Below, piece after piece: positions 23,812 to 32,255 of a DNA stretch of 64,000 bases. The notes under the pieces are model-generated. The model made no database searches, had not been told where the DNA came from, and saw only the letters and a program-made list of their open reading frames with translations. Every line of letters begins with the position of its first letter. The stretch's first letter is position 1. The DNA comes from Fictibacillus marinisediminis (GTDB lineage Bacteria; Bacillota; Bacilli; Bacillales; Fictibacillaceae): positions 1,240,001 through 1,304,000 of the forward strand of contig NZ_JAIWJX010000002.1 in the NCBI RefSeq assembly GCF_023149135.1, given 5' to 3'. The position numbers and the translations under genes are program-made.

Positions 23812-25038
23812 TTATACCCGCCATAAGGACGATCTCCAATATGCTAAAAAGATAAGAACATTTGCCAGTGCAGCAATCCAAAAGACGGTACCGGGATGCG
23901 AAAACTTCGCGATCCAGCCGGCGGCAACAATGGCAATCGGCATCCCGAGCTTAAAGATGGATCCGGTAAGGCCGCCGATCCGGCCGATGAGGTGCTGAGG
24001 TGTCGTCTCCTGCCTGAACGTCCAGATGCATACCGAGGATATCGTTCCAAACAACCCTTCAAAAAACAAACCTGTCGCAAGCAGAAGAGGGGTATGAGCA
24101 AGAAATAAGATAAAGTACCCCAAACCTGAGCCAAATGTCGTCAAACCAAGCAGTTTGCCGAGCTTCACTTTTCTCCTCAAAATACTGACCATACTGCTGC
24201 CCGCCAAGCCGCCCACCCCTGCAAAGGAAAGGGTTAATCCAAGCTCTGATGTGGTCAGTCTCAATTCATCCTTGGCAAAAAAGACAATCATCGTGTCGAC
24301 CATACCAGAGGTAGAATTGATAAAAACAACAAGAATAGTAATGAGCCAAAGCCGCCGATTTTCGCGGAGAGCTATCCACCCTTCTTTTAAATCCTCGAGA
24401 AAGTGCTGCTTTTTTCGAACAACCACTTCCTTATGATCAAGCTTCAACAATAATAAAAAAGTGACGAAAAAGGCAACAGATGTAAGCAGCAGTCCATCAT
24501 GAAGACTCGACAGCATCAAGATAAACCCTGTAATCGCTGGCCCCATAATACCGATCAGTGTTGTCACGAACGAAAACGAGGCATTGGCCGGTGTGAGCAG
24601 TTCGTTCGGAAGCACCTGTTTGACCATACTGTAGCGGGCATTAAAGAACGCGTAGCTGCATGTCATAAGCAGGAAACCACATACATAAAAGAGCGGTAAA
24701 GAATGATATCCCATCTGCAGGGCCAAGAACAATCCGAATAAAACGACACTCTGGATGCCGATCGTCCAAAGAGACCAATGTTTCTTGTTCACCCGGTCGA
24801 CGAGCACTCCGATGAACATGGCCAGCAGCAGATTTGGCAAAAATTCGATGGCCCTCATGTTCGACATCGCCACCGATGAATGGGTGAAATCATATAAAAT
24901 GAGGGGAAGAGCAAGCTCATAGATCTTCCCTCCGACCGAAAAGATGAGTCCTGTAATAAACAACAGCATAAAATTCTTATTTTTCCATAACACCGGCTTT
25001 TCTGCAGCCGGCATCTGAACGACCTTTTCCATCTCCAT
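23812..25038 (-). CDS. MFS transporter, probable drug/metabolite exporter
   Basis: This 408-residue protein has about 12 hydrophobic helices and the MFS_3-type opening LWKNKNFMLLFITGLIFSVG. Loop 2-3 reads GVLVDRVNKKH, the family form of the conserved D-R motif. It probably exports a small molecule by proton antiport. ATG 25038 follows AAGGGAG by eight bases. It is divergent from an SgrR-type regulator with 104 bases between starts, an arrangement suggesting that the regulator controls this transporter. It is closed by a bidirectional hairpin. Confidence 0.82.
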   Translation of the reverse strand: MEMEKVVQMPAAEKPVLWKNKNFMLLFITGLIFSVGGKIYELALPLILYDFTHSSVAMSNMRAIEFLPNLLLAMFIGVLVDRVNKKHWSLWTIGIQSVVLFGLFLALQMGYHSLPLFYVCGFLLMTCSYAFFNARYSMVKQVLPNELLTPANASFSFVTTLIGIMGPAITGFILMLSSLHDGLLLTSVAFFVTFLLLLKLDHKEVVVRKKQHFLEDLKEGWIALRENRRLWLITILVVFINSTSGMVDTMIVFFAKDELRLTTSELGLTLSFAGVGGLAGSSMVSILRRKVKLGKLLGLTTFGSGLGYFILFLAHTPLLLATGLFFEGLFGTISSVCIWTFRQETTPQHLIGRIGGLTGSIFKLGMPIAIVAAGWIAKFSHPGTVFWIAALANVLIFLAYWRSSLWRV

Positions 25039-25142
25039 CAGAAACGCTCCCTTCTATTACCAGTGTATCTTCCTTAAATATGAAAAAAAGTGTAAATTAA
25101 AATCAAAACCTTTCATCTTTTATCAAAAAGGAGAGTGACCGG

Positions 25143-26951
25143 ATGCAGCTGCAGGAGCATTACCTCACTTTAAAACAACATTACAGAGATACGGGGATCC
25201 ATCTGCCGCTTTCGGTCACACTGGAGGAGATCAGTTCGGTACTTTTTTGCTCCAAGCGAAATGCAAACTTTCTCCTGAACAAGATGGTGGATCAGGAGTG
25301 GGTGAGCTGGTTGCCAGGCAGGGGGCGGGGGAATCGTTCGTCTCTCGCTTTTTTAATAGAGCAGAATTCCTTTCTGATGGAGCTGGCAAAAGAGAAGGTA
25401 GTGAAGGGTGACTTAAGTCAGGCTCAGCAACTTTTACATAACTATGAACTGGATGCAGCGTATCAGCAGGAATTCAATGTGTGGGTACAGCAGCAGTTAG
25501 GCTATCATCTGGAACAGAAGGAGAACATCGCGATTGACGTGCTGCGGTTCCCGTTCTATAGGGAGATCAAAGACATTGATCCGGCGTATGTGAATCGGCG
25601 GACAGAAGCACATATGATTCAGCAGATTTTTGATACCCTTCTTGTCTATAACGGTACTTCAGGTAAACTCGAACCACACCTTTGCCATCATTGGCGCAGT
25701 GATGAGTCGCTGATGGTCTGGACGTTCTTCCTGCGGAAAGGAATTCTGTTTCATCACGGGAAGCTACTAACAGCTGAAGACGTTAAATACACCATCGAGC
25801 GAATTCACGATCCTATTAACGGTTCCCCACATCGATGGATGATGGAGAAGATTCAATCTATCACGGTTGTTCATGATTATGAACTAAGAATTGAACTGTC
25901 CGAGCCGAATGGCCTTTTTGATTATTATTTTAGTACGGAACGGCTTTCCATCGTGCCGCGTGATTTTGAATTGTTGTCTAACTATAAACGAGAGCCGGTT
26001 GGGAGTGGTCCATTTATGGTGGAGAGCAATGACGAGTCACAGCTTCAGCTTACTGCACATGCGCACTACTTTAAGGAACGGCCTTTTTTAGACCGGATTG
26101 AAATTTGGGTATGGCCAGATTATGACGGGGAGAAGATGTTGTTCGTTCCTCCAGGTGAGATGAAATATGTGCCGCATCCTATAGTCGCTAGTGAAGTTGA
26201 GGCGCACTACAAGGCACTCGATCATATTGAAAAAGGAGCGACCTACCTGATGTTCAACCTGAAAAAAGGAGGGCCGCATTCTTCGTTTCTTTTCCGTAAA
26301 GCGATCGAGCAAGCTGTTGATTCCCAAGACTTGATTGAAAAACTGGGTGGGAAGAGGATGCTGCCGGCAGCAGGTTTTCTCCCAGCACGTTCAATAGAAT
26401 CGCAGAGAACACCATCAAAGTCTGAAGCGAAACGCCTCCTTATTGATACCGAATACAAAGGTGAACCTTTAAAGCTATATACCTATGAAATGAGATCCAA
26501 CGAATTAAACGCAGAGTGGGTAAAAGAGCAGCTTGCCAGTGTGGGAGTGGAGATAGAGATTGTGGTTGTACCCATCGAGGAATTGAAAAAAGCAGAAGTG
26601 ATGCGGGAGGCCGATCTTATCCTGTCAGGTGAGGTCCTTGCCGATCCTGTGGAATTAGCTCTGCTCGATATGTATGAAGTGGGCAATTCCTTTATCAGCT
26701 CTTTGATGGATGACGACCTTCGTGCAGAAAAGGACCAGATGATCCAGCAAGTATTTAAAGCCACTACAATGGATGAAAGAATGCAGCGATTTTACGAATT
26801 GGAAGATTTGCTGAAACAGCGCCATGCTCTCCTATTCCTCTACCATTCAAAACAGAGCATTCTCCACCATCAATCATTGCAGGGTGTAACGCTCAACACA
26901 TTGGGTTGGGCGGATTATAAAGATCTATGGATTGAGAGAGTAAAAGTATAG
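25143..26951 (+). CDS. SgrR-type transcriptional regulator (HTH plus SBP_bac_5 domain)
   Basis: This 602-residue protein fuses an N-terminal winged-helix SgrR-type DNA-binding domain (about 1-110; LPLSVTLEEISSVLFCSKRN) to a periplasmic oligopeptide-binding-like domain used inside the cell as a ligand sensor (about 160-595, with a signature RRTEAHMIQQIFDTLLVYN). There is no signal peptide, as expected for a cytoplasmic regulator. In enterobacteria SgrR senses sugar-phosphate stress and activates an adjacent exporter; here the divergent MFS gene is the likely target. ATG 25143 follows AAAAGGAGAG. The ligand is unknown. Confidence 0.82.
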   Translation: MQLQEHYLTLKQHYRDTGIHLPLSVTLEEISSVLFCSKRNANFLLNKMVDQEWVSWLPGRGRGNRSSLAFLIEQNSFLMELAKEKVVKGDLSQAQQLLHNYELDAAYQQEFNVWVQQQLGYHLEQKENIAIDVLRFPFYREIKDIDPAYVNRRTEAHMIQQIFDTLLVYNGTSGKLEPHLCHHWRSDESLMVWTFFLRKGILFHHGKLLTAEDVKYTIERIHDPINGSPHRWMMEKIQSITVVHDYELRIELSEPNGLFDYYFSTERLSIVPRDFELLSNYKREPVGSGPFMVESNDESQLQLTAHAHYFKERPFLDRIEIWVWPDYDGEKMLFVPPGEMKYVPHPIVASEVEAHYKALDHIEKGATYLMFNLKKGGPHSSFLFRKAIEQAVDSQDLIEKLGGKRMLPAAGFLPARSIESQRTPSKSEAKRLLIDTEYKGEPLKLYTYEMRSNELNAEWVKEQLASVGVEIEIVVVPIEELKKAEVMREADLILSGEVLADPVELALLDMYEVGNSFISSLMDDDLRAEKDQMIQQVFKATTMDERMQRFYELEDLLKQRHALLFLYHSKQSILHHQSLQGVTLNTLGWADYKDLWIERVKV

Positions 26952-26970
26952 TATCTGCAAGGTTCGAATA

Positions 26971-27008
26971 AAAGCCTGTTTATCGAAACTGGGATAAACG
27001 GGCTTTTT
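26971..27008 (+). terminator. Terminator of the SgrR-type gene
   Basis: A 14-base stem, AAAGCCTGTTTATC with GATAAACGGGCTTT (one T-G pair), is followed by TTTTT. It is a strong intrinsic terminator. Confidence 0.85.
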
Positions 27009-27049
27009 CATGCTTCAAAAAATGAAACCTGTATATTTTCCTTATTTTT

Positions 27050-27074
27050 GTTTGCAAAGTGTAGATCCGGGTAC
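27050..27074 (+). promoter_or_regulatory. Sigma-B-type promoter for the stress protein gene
   Basis: GTTTGC (27050-27055), 13 bases, then GGGTAC (27069-27074) fits the Bacillus SigB consensus GTTTAA-N12..15-GGGTAT with conserved GTTT and GGGTA. It ends 42 bases before ATG 27117. SigB control agrees with the YflT domain of the product. Confidence 0.72.
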
Positions 27075-27116
27075 TTAACCACAGTAGAAAGACCATTTAT
27101 AAAGGAGGAATTCATT

Positions 27117-27803
27117 ATGGGCAAGCATGTCATAGGTGTATATGAATCTGAAGAAGCGGTCGTAAGTGCTGTACAGCAATTGCAATTGAGAGGATATGAC
27201 ACAGATGAGATCTCCGTAGTAACGAATCATGATCATTATACGGATACCGTCGAAACAATAACCGGTGCAACGGTTGACAATGTGAATGAAGAACCTCATA
27301 AAGAGTCTTTCTTGGACAAACTGAAAGCTGCGTTTATGGATGATGAGTACACGAACAGCAAGAATAGCCTGGGCGAAAGACTATCGGATTATGGAATACC
27401 TGACCGGGAAGCTGCATCCTATGCTTCTGACGTAGAATCAGGAAAAATTTTGTTGCTGGTTGATTCAGACCGTGATCTTGCAACGGATGAATCAGATGCC
27501 TTAAATCCTACGAATGCTGGGATTGATTATGGAACATTTAGGATAGCTACGGATGTGGAAGATACCAGAGATGGATACTCTGCAAGGAACACTACTGACA
27601 ATAACCATCGTGACAGAGACTTTCGAAGAGATGCTGATGTAATGGATAACACTGAGCGGCCTCTCCGGGCAAACTCGGATCTTACGGATGATACAGACCG
27701 AGAGTTATACCCAGATGAAGATGTAAGGAATGAGGCAGACCGCGACTTTAGAGACCGGACAAGACGGACACCAAGAAACTCGGACGAAGATAAATTGTTT
27801 TAA
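27117..27803 (+). CDS. General stress protein with YflT (GSP17M) domain
   Basis: This 228-residue cytoplasmic protein starts with a YflT/general-stress-protein-17M domain (about 2-112): HVIGVYESEEAVVSAVQQLQ is its usual first strand and helix. The C-terminal half is strongly polar, dominated by Asp, Arg and Asn (TDNNHRDRDFRRDADV and similar), and probably disordered. A SigB-type promoter lies upstream at 27050-27074. ATG 27117 follows AAAGGAGG by six bases; the frame is open upstream to 27048, but that would include the promoter. The molecular role of YflT domains is unknown. A terminator follows. Confidence 0.85.
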   Translation: MGKHVIGVYESEEAVVSAVQQLQLRGYDTDEISVVTNHDHYTDTVETITGATVDNVNEEPHKESFLDKLKAAFMDDEYTNSKNSLGERLSDYGIPDREAASYASDVESGKILLLVDSDRDLATDESDALNPTNAGIDYGTFRIATDVEDTRDGYSARNTTDNNHRDRDFRRDADVMDNTERPLRANSDLTDDTDRELYPDEDVRNEADRDFRDRTRRTPRNSDEDKLF

Positions 27804-27813
27804 GTAAGAGTAA

Positions 27814-27840
27814 AGGCACCCCTAGTTGGGTGTCTTTTTT
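27814..27840 (+). terminator. Terminator of the stress protein gene
   Basis: The stem AGGCACCC pairs with GGGTGTCT (one G-T pair), with a six-base loop and six T. Confidence 0.75.
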
Positions 27841-27913
27841 GAACCTCATAATCAGATCGTATGGATGTTTACATGACTTTAATCCAATTGTAATGGTCCC
27901 TTCTGATTCCTCG

Positions 27914-27934
27914 TTTACAATTAAGCATTGTAAA
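27914..27934. promoter_or_regulatory. Inverted repeat operator candidate before the deacetylase gene
   Basis: TTTACAAT (27914-27921), five bases, then ATTGTAAA (27927-27934) is a perfect 8-5-8 inverted repeat directly abutting the AAAGGAGG site. Looser half-sites TTTACA (27868) and ATTGTAA (27887) lie upstream. A repressor operator or an RNA hairpin that controls ribosome access are both possible. Confidence 0.4.
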
Positions 27935-27950
27935 TAAAGGAGGGCACAAT

Positions 27951-28925
27951 ATGTTTAAAAAATTTACCGGTTTATTAGCAGGATTCCTAGTTAGTCAGCT
28001 TGCGGTTAACCACTGTGCATTTGCTGCATCCTATACCGTGCAAACGGGAGATACCATCAAGAAGATCTCAGACAGGTATAAAACGTCTACGGATAGAGTG
28101 GTAAACCTGAATAAATTATTTACGGCTGATCTGGATCAAGGACAACGTGTAGAGATTCCTAATCCAATTCAGCACATTGTAAAAGAAGGAGATACACTCT
28201 ATAAACTCTCCGTTCAATATGGTGTTTCTACAACGCAAATGAAACGAGCAAATCCACAAATTATAAATGATCAAAGGATCTATCCGGGACAAATCATTAA
28301 GGTGCCTATGAAAAATCAACCCGGTTACTATATGGGTAATACAAGTAAGAAGGAAATTGCCCTTACTTTTGATGACGGACCGGATAATCGGTATACTCCA
28401 CAAATTCTAAAAATCTTAAAAGAAAAAGGGGTTAAAGCAACTTTCTTTGTGGTTGGAGAGAGGGCAAAGAAATATCCCGAGAGACTTAAACAAATTGACA
28501 GAGAAGGACATGCTATTGGCAATCATACTTGGAATCACCCGAACATCACACAGCTTACAGACCAGGAATTAGAGAAAACGGTACAGTCTACAAGTACAGA
28601 AATTGAAAAAATTACAGGTGTCAAAACAAATTTATTCCGTCCGCCGTTCGGTGAAATGAACGATCACCAGCTAGCCATGCTTAATCATCGTCACTATCAT
28701 TCGATTTTGTGGACTGCAGATACCAAGGATTGGGATGGGACATCGGCTAAAGAAATTGTATCGTCAGTAAACAAGAATGCGAGCCCTGGAGTCATTGTTC
28801 TTCAACATTCCTATCATGAATCCGGGAAATTCGAAACGGTGAAAGCTTTGCCCCAGATCATTGATCAATTACGTGCAAAAGGATATAAATTTGTTACCGT
28901 TCCAATACTTATAGGCGAAAATTGA
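27951..28925 (+). CDS. Secreted polysaccharide deacetylase with two LysM domains
   Basis: This 324-residue exported protein has a signal peptide (cut near AFA-A, residue 25-26), LysM domains at about 27-71 and 73-118 for peptidoglycan or chitin binding, and a NodB deacetylase domain from about 133 to the end. NodB motifs are clear: TFDDGPD with Asp141-Asp142, NHTWNHPN with His192 and His196 as metal ligands, RPPFGE, and the closing LQHS. It removes N-acetyl groups from GlcNAc or MurNAc in the wall or from chitooligosaccharides. ATG 27951 follows AAAGGAGGGC. The inverted repeat just upstream may regulate it. Confidence 0.9.
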   Translation: MFKKFTGLLAGFLVSQLAVNHCAFAASYTVQTGDTIKKISDRYKTSTDRVVNLNKLFTADLDQGQRVEIPNPIQHIVKEGDTLYKLSVQYGVSTTQMKRANPQIINDQRIYPGQIIKVPMKNQPGYYMGNTSKKEIALTFDDGPDNRYTPQILKILKEKGVKATFFVVGERAKKYPERLKQIDREGHAIGNHTWNHPNITQLTDQELEKTVQSTSTEIEKITGVKTNLFRPPFGEMNDHQLAMLNHRHYHSILWTADTKDWDGTSAKEIVSSVNKNASPGVIVLQHSYHESGKFETVKALPQIIDQLRAKGYKFVTVPILIGEN

Positions 28926-28986
28926 GCGAACTGGTGTGTAAGTGGAAGATCAACAGAGCTGTTTTCTCGATATAAATAGACAGCAC

Positions 28987-29026
28987 AAAAAAGGGAGCCC
29001 TTCTTTAATGAAGAACTCCCTTTTTT
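28987..29026. terminator. Bidirectional terminator between deacetylase and aldose epimerase genes
   Basis: The outer stem AAAAAAGGGAG/CTCCCTTTTTT contains an inner TTCTT/AAGAA hairpin. It serves both convergent genes. Confidence 0.8.
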
Positions 29027-29031
29027 GCGTC

Positions 29032-29976
29032 TTAGTGACGCTCGATTTTAAACCTTGAGATATATTCTTTTGTGTCCTTCGGTTTAATATCGTCTAACCC
29101 CGTTAAAGTTCTTGGGAGCTGCTTCAAATTCGGCGCATTGGTCACCCAGGAATATGGTTCAACAGCAAGCAGGTTTTCATTACCGCTGGCTGTGAATAAA
29201 ACCCATTGGGTAAAATCATCAGAAAGGGAGTAGGAGACTTTAATGCCTTGTCCAGGACGTTCGATGCCTGCCGTCTTGTTTTCGGTCATTAAGAAAACAT
29301 CATCCATCGCCACGCCAGACAGGGAATTTCCCTCTGAAAACTCATAATTATTGGCGACACGTTCCAGTTCCCCTGTAGGAAGATGCCTATCGTTAAGCTG
29401 CCATTGTTCTTCCACATCAATCAATAATTTAGCTTCCCCGGGAAATTGAAAAGTGGTATGGTAGCCGATTCCGCAGGGCATAAGGGAGTCGCCGTTATTT
29501 GTGATTTCAGTGGTTTGTATCACTTCTTTTCCTGCGATCTCAATCGTCATCGTGATCGAAAAATCGTGAGGGAATTGATTGAGGATGTCTGGATGTTCAA
29601 CTGATCGAAGCTGTGTTTTCATTCTAGGGATGCTGTTATCTATCTCAAGAACGCTCCATTCCTTGTCGTGAACAAACCCATGGATATGAACATTCTCTTT
29701 CGGTCGATTCATCTCCAATTCGTATTTCCGGCCATTATACTCAAACACAGCATCTTCTATGCGGTTAGGTGGGAACAATACAGGTGTCCCGAACACCATC
29801 CTTCGCGTTTCGTATTCAGCTCTGGTTTTGGGCGTTTTCAGTATTTCAGTGTTTGTCTTTTTATCAAGAATAGAAATCATATTGCTCCCTTGTGAAGGAA
29901 GGACAATGGCCTTTATCTCTTCGTTTTCAATGGCATATGCCGTTTCATCCAAGAATGGAATACGTTTCACACTCAT
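29032..29976 (-). CDS. Aldose 1-epimerase (galactose mutarotase-like) family protein
   Basis: This 314-residue cytoplasmic protein has the mutarotase-like beta-sandwich pattern: HIHGFVHDKEWSV near 100-112, GIGYHTTF near 170 carrying the catalytic His, and EPYSWVTNAPNL near 275 carrying the catalytic Glu region. Members interconvert alpha and beta anomers of aldoses; several Bacillus paralogs act on unknown sugars. ATG 29976 follows GGAGG. No sugar operon is adjacent, so the substrate cannot be inferred. Size is normal. Confidence 0.82.
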   Translation of the reverse strand: MSVKRIPFLDETAYAIENEEIKAIVLPSQGSNMISILDKKTNTEILKTPKTRAEYETRRMVFGTPVLFPPNRIEDAVFEYNGRKYELEMNRPKENVHIHGFVHDKEWSVLEIDNSIPRMKTQLRSVEHPDILNQFPHDFSITMTIEIAGKEVIQTTEITNNGDSLMPCGIGYHTTFQFPGEAKLLIDVEEQWQLNDRHLPTGELERVANNYEFSEGNSLSGVAMDDVFLMTENKTAGIERPGQGIKVSYSLSDDFTQWVLFTASGNENLLAVEPYSWVTNAPNLKQLPRTLTGLDDIKPKDTKEYISRFKIERH

Positions 29977-30070
29977 TTAAAAACCTCCATCAAGTTCAGT
30001 GTCGAATAATAGTATTCCCTTTCGATGTTCAATACAAGCCTTTTGATTTATTGAAGAAAATAAAGTGTTT

Positions 30071-30107
30071 AAAAAAGACGTACCAGTTATAAGCGGTACG
30101 TCTTTCC
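30071..30107 (-). terminator. Terminator of fnr
   Basis: The stem AAGACGTACC pairs with GGTACGTCTT, with a T-run on the minus strand (the A-run at 30070-30076 on the plus strand). It lies just beyond the fnr stop. Confidence 0.8.
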
Positions 30108-30112
30108 TTCTA

Positions 30113-30838
30113 TTATATCCTGCACACCTGCAAGGGACATTCCTCACAATTGCACTCATTCTTTAAATAGTCCAAATCAGTAATTACAAGGTTACCATTT
30201 TCATCATGATCAATGACTTTATCTTTCTTTAAGACACCTAGCATTCGATTGACAGTCTCGCGTGATGTTCCAATTAATTCAGCCAATTCCGCATTGGTAA
30301 GCTGGAGAGTGAGGACAATGCCATCTTTCCCCATTTTTCCATAAGAGTTGGAAAGACGAATGAGAGTGGAGCACAGGGCACCATTCTTCCCATATAACAT
30401 TAAATCTCTAAGCTTGGAGCGGGTGATCTGATGCATCAAACCCGTCCAGCGCACAAACTCTATGGCAACCTCGCCATGCTTTCGCATCATTTCTTCCAGG
30501 TCAGCCTGCTGGATAACGCCGACCACACTGTCGGTGGAAGCAACGGCACTGAAGTTATGCTTTTCATCCCCTAAAGCATTAAGCTCTCCAATTAAGTCAC
30601 CGTTCTGAAACATAGAAAGGACGAGCTCCTTACCATCCTCAGTCATTTTCGTTCCTTTAATGATTCCTTCACGTACAAAGTAAAGTTTCCCGGCAGCTTC
30701 ATTATCCATGAAAAGCATTGTTCCTTTTTTGATCTTGCACTCCATCATTAATTCATCCAGCAAACGAAGGGTCTGCTCAGAGAAAATTTCTGTATTTTGA
30801 ACCGAATTATAATCACTCGGGATATCACGCGTTTTCAT
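30113..30838 (-). CDS. fnr: Anaerobic regulator Fnr, Crp/Fnr family with C-terminal Fe-S cysteines
   Basis: This 241-residue protein has an N-terminal cyclic-nucleotide-like beta-roll, a long dimer helix, and a C-terminal winged helix with recognition helix TSRETVNRML. The end reads ECNCEECPLQVCRI: Cys231-x2-Cys234-x4-Cys239 matches the three C-terminal ligands of the Bacillus Fnr 4Fe-4S cluster, unlike the N-terminal cysteines of enteric FNR. It activates anaerobic genes when the cluster is intact. ATG 30838 lies eight bases after GGAGG; an in-frame GTG at 30868 lies upstream of that site. It is divergent from the RIC gene across a shared FNR box. Confidence 0.9.
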   Translation of the reverse strand: MKTRDIPSDYNSVQNTEIFSEQTLRLLDELMMECKIKKGTMLFMDNEAAGKLYFVREGIIKGTKMTEDGKELVLSMFQNGDLIGELNALGDEKHNFSAVASTDSVVGVIQQADLEEMMRKHGEVAIEFVRWTGLMHQITRSKLRDLMLYGKNGALCSTLIRLSNSYGKMGKDGIVLTLQLTNAELAELIGTSRETVNRMLGVLKKDKVIDHDENGNLVITDLDYLKNECNCEECPLQVCRI

Positions 30839-30968
30839 ATCTTTAACCTCCATCACGTCACCTAACACATCTCTTCATAAGTATAGGAAAAAGATAAGAA
30901 ATTCAGAATCAGGGAACTTCCCGATTGTGCAGGGGGAAACTCCCCTATATTTCGTTTATACCTATAAG

Positions 30969-30984
30969 TGTGATAAGTGTCACG
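30969..30984. promoter_or_regulatory. FNR box in the fnr-ric intergenic region
   Basis: TGTGA-TAAGTG-TCACG matches the Bacillus FNR consensus TGTGA-N6-TCACA at 9 of 10 conserved bases. It lies 61 bases upstream of the RIC start and 130 bases upstream of the fnr start, which fits activation of RIC and possible autoregulation of fnr. Confidence 0.72.
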
Positions 30985-31045
30985 GTGAAAAACGGGGCAA
31001 AGAGTTACAGTTGAGAAAAGGAAACAGTCAGAAGGAGGAGTCGAC

Positions 31046-31765
31046 TTGGAAATGGTGTTTGATCCTACGGTAAAAACGCGTGAGATTGTTATGAGGTGTC
31101 CAAGAGCAGGGACATTGCTCAAACGGTACAAAATTGATTATTGTTGCAGTGGCAGTCGGCCGATCGGGGAGGCTTTACAGGAGAGAAACCTAAATCCAAC
31201 CCAAATTCTTCATGAACTGAACACATTGTATGTAAAGAACTTTGAAGAGCAGCGCCAGATGACAAAATGGGAGAGACAGAAATTTAAGGTTTTGATTCAG
31301 TATATAATCGATGCCCATCATTCGTATTTGTACATGGCGTTGCCGAACCTGCAAACCATCATCACCAAGATTTACAATAAATATGGCAAGTCACATCCTG
31401 AATTGTCCAATATTCACTATCTTTTTTCCATTCTCAAGATTGAACTCGAGCAGCATATCATCATGGAAGAAGAACTCATCTTTCCTAAAATCATATCCTA
31501 CGAAAAGCATCCAACACTCAACACTTTGATTGACATCACTGAATTTGTAGAAGACCTTGAGAGGGAGCATCAGCATATTAGTCAGATTTTAAAAGACTTG
31601 AGAGACATCACAAATGATTACCATGCGCCTGAAGACGTATGCGCGACCTACAGATTAGCCTACGTCAAACTGGACGAGCTCGAATCCGACCTGTTTCAGC
31701 ATCTCCATCTTGAAAACAACATCCTGTTTCCTCGACTTATGAAAGAAATGGAGAAGATGAGATAG
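31046..31765 (+). CDS. scdA: Iron-sulfur cluster repair di-iron protein RIC (ScdA/YtfE family)
   Basis: This 239-residue protein has an N-terminal ScdA_N domain with the paired cysteines in YKIDYCCSGSRPIGEAL (C33-C34). A four-helix hemerythrin-like domain follows (about 85-235), supplying His/Glu di-iron ligands: AHHSYLY, LEQHIIMEEELIFP, EREHQHI and LFQHLHLENNILFP. It repairs Fe-S clusters damaged by nitric oxide or oxidants. The start is TTG 31046, seven bases after AAGGAGG. It is divergent from fnr with an FNR box between them, so anaerobic or nitrosative induction is likely. The family is also called RIC, YtfE or DnrN. Confidence 0.88.
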   Translation: MEMVFDPTVKTREIVMRCPRAGTLLKRYKIDYCCSGSRPIGEALQERNLNPTQILHELNTLYVKNFEEQRQMTKWERQKFKVLIQYIIDAHHSYLYMALPNLQTIITKIYNKYGKSHPELSNIHYLFSILKIELEQHIIMEEELIFPKIISYEKHPTLNTLIDITEFVEDLEREHQHISQILKDLRDITNDYHAPEDVCATYRLAYVKLDELESDLFQHLHLENNILFPRLMKEMEKMR

Positions 31766-31770
31766 AGGTT

Positions 31771-31809
31771 AAAGCCCACAATCCTAAAAGAATTGGATTA
31801 TGGGCTTTT
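31771..31809 (+). terminator. Terminator of the RIC gene
   Basis: The stem AAGCCCA-C-AATCC pairs with GGATT-A-TGGGCTT (one mismatch) and ends in TTTTG. Confidence 0.7.
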
Positions 31810-31931
31810 GTTTTTGGATTTAAGAAAAGGATTTTCTAGATCATGCTTTATGATAAGATGAGGTTGTGAATTGAGAAGATTATCCAAAAAGAATTTGTAC
31901 CTATTCAATTACAATGAAAAGAGGTTATACA

Positions 31932-32255
31932 ATGCCAACCTACAACAAGCTAGTACGAGATGGAATACCTGATGTCATAACCAAAACAGGTAAATCATTC
32001 AACACATCAATATTGGAAAATGATGATTACATAAAAGAACTGAAGAAAAAATGCTATGAAGAACTTGATGAATATGCTTCTGCAACTAACGATGAAAATG
32101 CCATTGAAGAGCTCGCTGACTTGCTTGAACTAATGCATGCTCTTGCAAAAATTCATGGATCCGATATTTCGGAGGTTGAACGTGTCCGCCAGGAAAAAGC
32201 AGAAAAGCGCGGAGGGTTTGAAAAACGTATCTTCCTCATGGATGTGGAAGATTAA
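31932..32255 (+). CDS. MazG-like / phosphoribosyl-ATP pyrophosphohydrolase-like NTPase
   Basis: This 107-residue protein is an all-alpha NTP pyrophosphohydrolase of the MazG/HisE superfamily. The opening YNKLVRDGIPDVI is the signature of this small group. The helices KKKCYEELDEYAS and AIEELADLLELMHALAK carry the E-x-x-E and E-x-x-D type metal ligands. It should hydrolyse NTPs or modified nucleotides to the monophosphate. ATG 31932 follows AAAAGAGG by seven bases; in-frame ATG 31914 lies before that site. Its TAA is immediately followed by the ATG of the PLD-helicase gene, so the two are translationally coupled. Confidence 0.82.
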   Translation: MPTYNKLVRDGIPDVITKTGKSFNTSILENDDYIKELKKKCYEELDEYASATNDENAIEELADLLELMHALAKIHGSDISEVERVRQEKAEKRGGFEKRIFLMDVED

